Assembly: GCA_021108375.1 (NCBI GenBank)
Contig: JAIORA010000002.1
Span: 1 to 64,000 of the forward strand
Source: Anaerohalosphaeraceae bacterium
Lineage (GTDB): Bacteria; Planctomycetota; Phycisphaerae; Sedimentisphaerales; UBA12454
Direction: 5' to 3'
DNA length: 64,000 nucleotides
Shown: in pieces, positions 63,510-64,000 of the stretch
Layout of the letters: the number at the start of each line of letters is the position of its first letter
Numbering within the stretch: the stretch's first letter is position 1
Translations under genes and position numbers: made by a program
Notes under the pieces: model-generated
The model's database searches: none
Told to the model about the DNA's origin: nothing
The model's input: the letters and a program-made list of their open reading frames with translations, nothing else

Positions 63510-63527
63510 TCGTTATTTCAATAACGG
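63510..63527 (-). promoter_or_regulatory. Probable Rex operator
   Basis: The 18 bases read TCGTTATTTCAATAACGG, with 7-bp arms CGTTATT and AATAACG around a 2-base centre. This fits the Rex consensus TTGTTAA-N4-TTAACAA at the GTTA and TAAC positions. It lies 39-56 bp upstream of rex and overlaps a likely -35 (TTGAAA on the minus strand), with TATAAC downstream. Confidence 0.65.
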
Positions 63528-63540
63528 ATTGTACAGTTAA

Positions 63541-64000
63541 AATATCTAAGAGTCAACAAAAAAATAATTATCGCCGTTTAGCCCACCTATGACCCGTGGG
63601 TTTGTTTAGCCTCGGCCGGCACGGCCGAGTTAGTTAATTCTGATTTATCGGGATTATTTGTCATTGCGAGGCGATTTTATCGCCGTGGCAATCTCATCTT
63701 TGTCATGCCCGCGAAAGCGGGCATCCATTTTTTTAGAAGCCGAGCCGCGGGAGCGGCCGGATAGTTAGCCCGCAATTGTAATCCTGCAATCCGTCTATTT
63801 GCAAATCGCCTTGAAAGCCAGGGCAAGGCTTTCAAGGTAGTGATAACAGCCTGTATGCGTAAATTATTGATAATCCTGAATACAATGATAAAGAACGAAA
63901 GCTTATGGGAAACAAAAATAATCCTAAAAAACACTTGAAATCAAACACAGCCGCTTTGTGGCTTCGTGGCTAATTAGAGTACTTCAGGTAAATGGCAGCC
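63541..64000. repeat. Repeat-rich edge, no gene
   Basis: No gene is supported. Positions 63590-63630 contain two short GC-rich inverted repeats (CCACCTATGACCCGTGGG; CTCGGCCGGCACGGCCGAG). Positions 63660-63735 hold the dispersed element with CATTGCGAGGC, GTGGCAATCTC and CATGCCCGCGAAAGCGGGCA, inverted relative to 119-178. The reading frame at 63677-63934 is translated repeat. Confidence 0.65.

Noticed and set aside
63677-63934. Minus-strand frame of 85 codons
   Set aside because: Its end (WMPAFAGMTK) is the known false translation of a dispersed repeat.
1-64000. CRISPR arrays, tRNA or rRNA genes, transposases
   Set aside because: None was seen on reading both strands; no regular spacer-repeat series and no recognisable transposase frame is present. 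A covariance-model search would be needed to exclude a small RNA gene.

Overview
The window looks like chromosome from an anaerobic, polysaccharide-degrading bacterium, most likely a planctomycete of the Phycisphaerae (Sedimentisphaerales-like). This is an inference from the company the genes keep: secreted proteins ending in a single dockerin-like, Cys-flanked repeat, a PEP-CTERM protein, an H-X-DG pseudopilin, DUF6259 glycosidase-like lipoproteins, and a NAD-linked [FeFe]-hydrogenase. No rRNA, tRNA, CRISPR array or transposase gene was found.

Positions 329-20632 form one long leftward (minus-strand) carbohydrate cluster. In transcription order it encodes a DUF6259 lipoprotein, a sodium:solute symporter with a tiny membrane protein behind it, three tandem paralogous secreted transglutaminase-like/FN3 proteins, two URO-D-fold proteins, a GH52-like glycosidase and a second DUF6259 lipoprotein. 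Positions 20944-27944 hold five leftward genes sharing six copies of one uncharacterised secreted module of about 200 residues, carried on different C-termini (dockerin-like, PEP-CTERM, pectate-lyase-like). A pseudopilin gene and a LacI-family regulator follow.

From 30484 to 41905 the genes run rightward: a third URO-D protein, an unusual GH105-GH92 fusion, a ribose-type ABC sugar importer (binding lipoprotein, double ATPase, permease), a Gfo/Idh/MocA dehydrogenase and a second sodium:solute symporter. A perfect 17-bp palindrome next to the LacI gene is a probable operator. The region reads as capture, cutting and import of pectin- or mannose-containing glycans.

From 41936 to 51376 all genes run leftward and form a phosphate regulon: phoB-phoR, a porin, pstS-pstC-pstA-pstB, a small unknown gene and phoU. 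Three promoters (phoB, porin, pstS) carry the same signal: three TGTTAG-like half-sites at exact 11-bp spacing, followed 7-9 bp later by a -10 box.

From 51448 to 63471, also leftward, lies a complete [FeFe]-hydrogenase locus: rex, hydC-hydB-hydA (NADH-linked enzyme), a hydrogenase-like protein fused to a histidine kinase, a lone receiver protein, a receiver-kinase hybrid, and the maturases hydE-hydG-hydF. A palindrome resembling a Rex operator precedes rex. The kinase/receiver set suggests that H2 or redox state is sensed beside the enzyme, with no DNA-binding output gene in the locus. Both window edges carry short dispersed repeats that give spurious reading frames.
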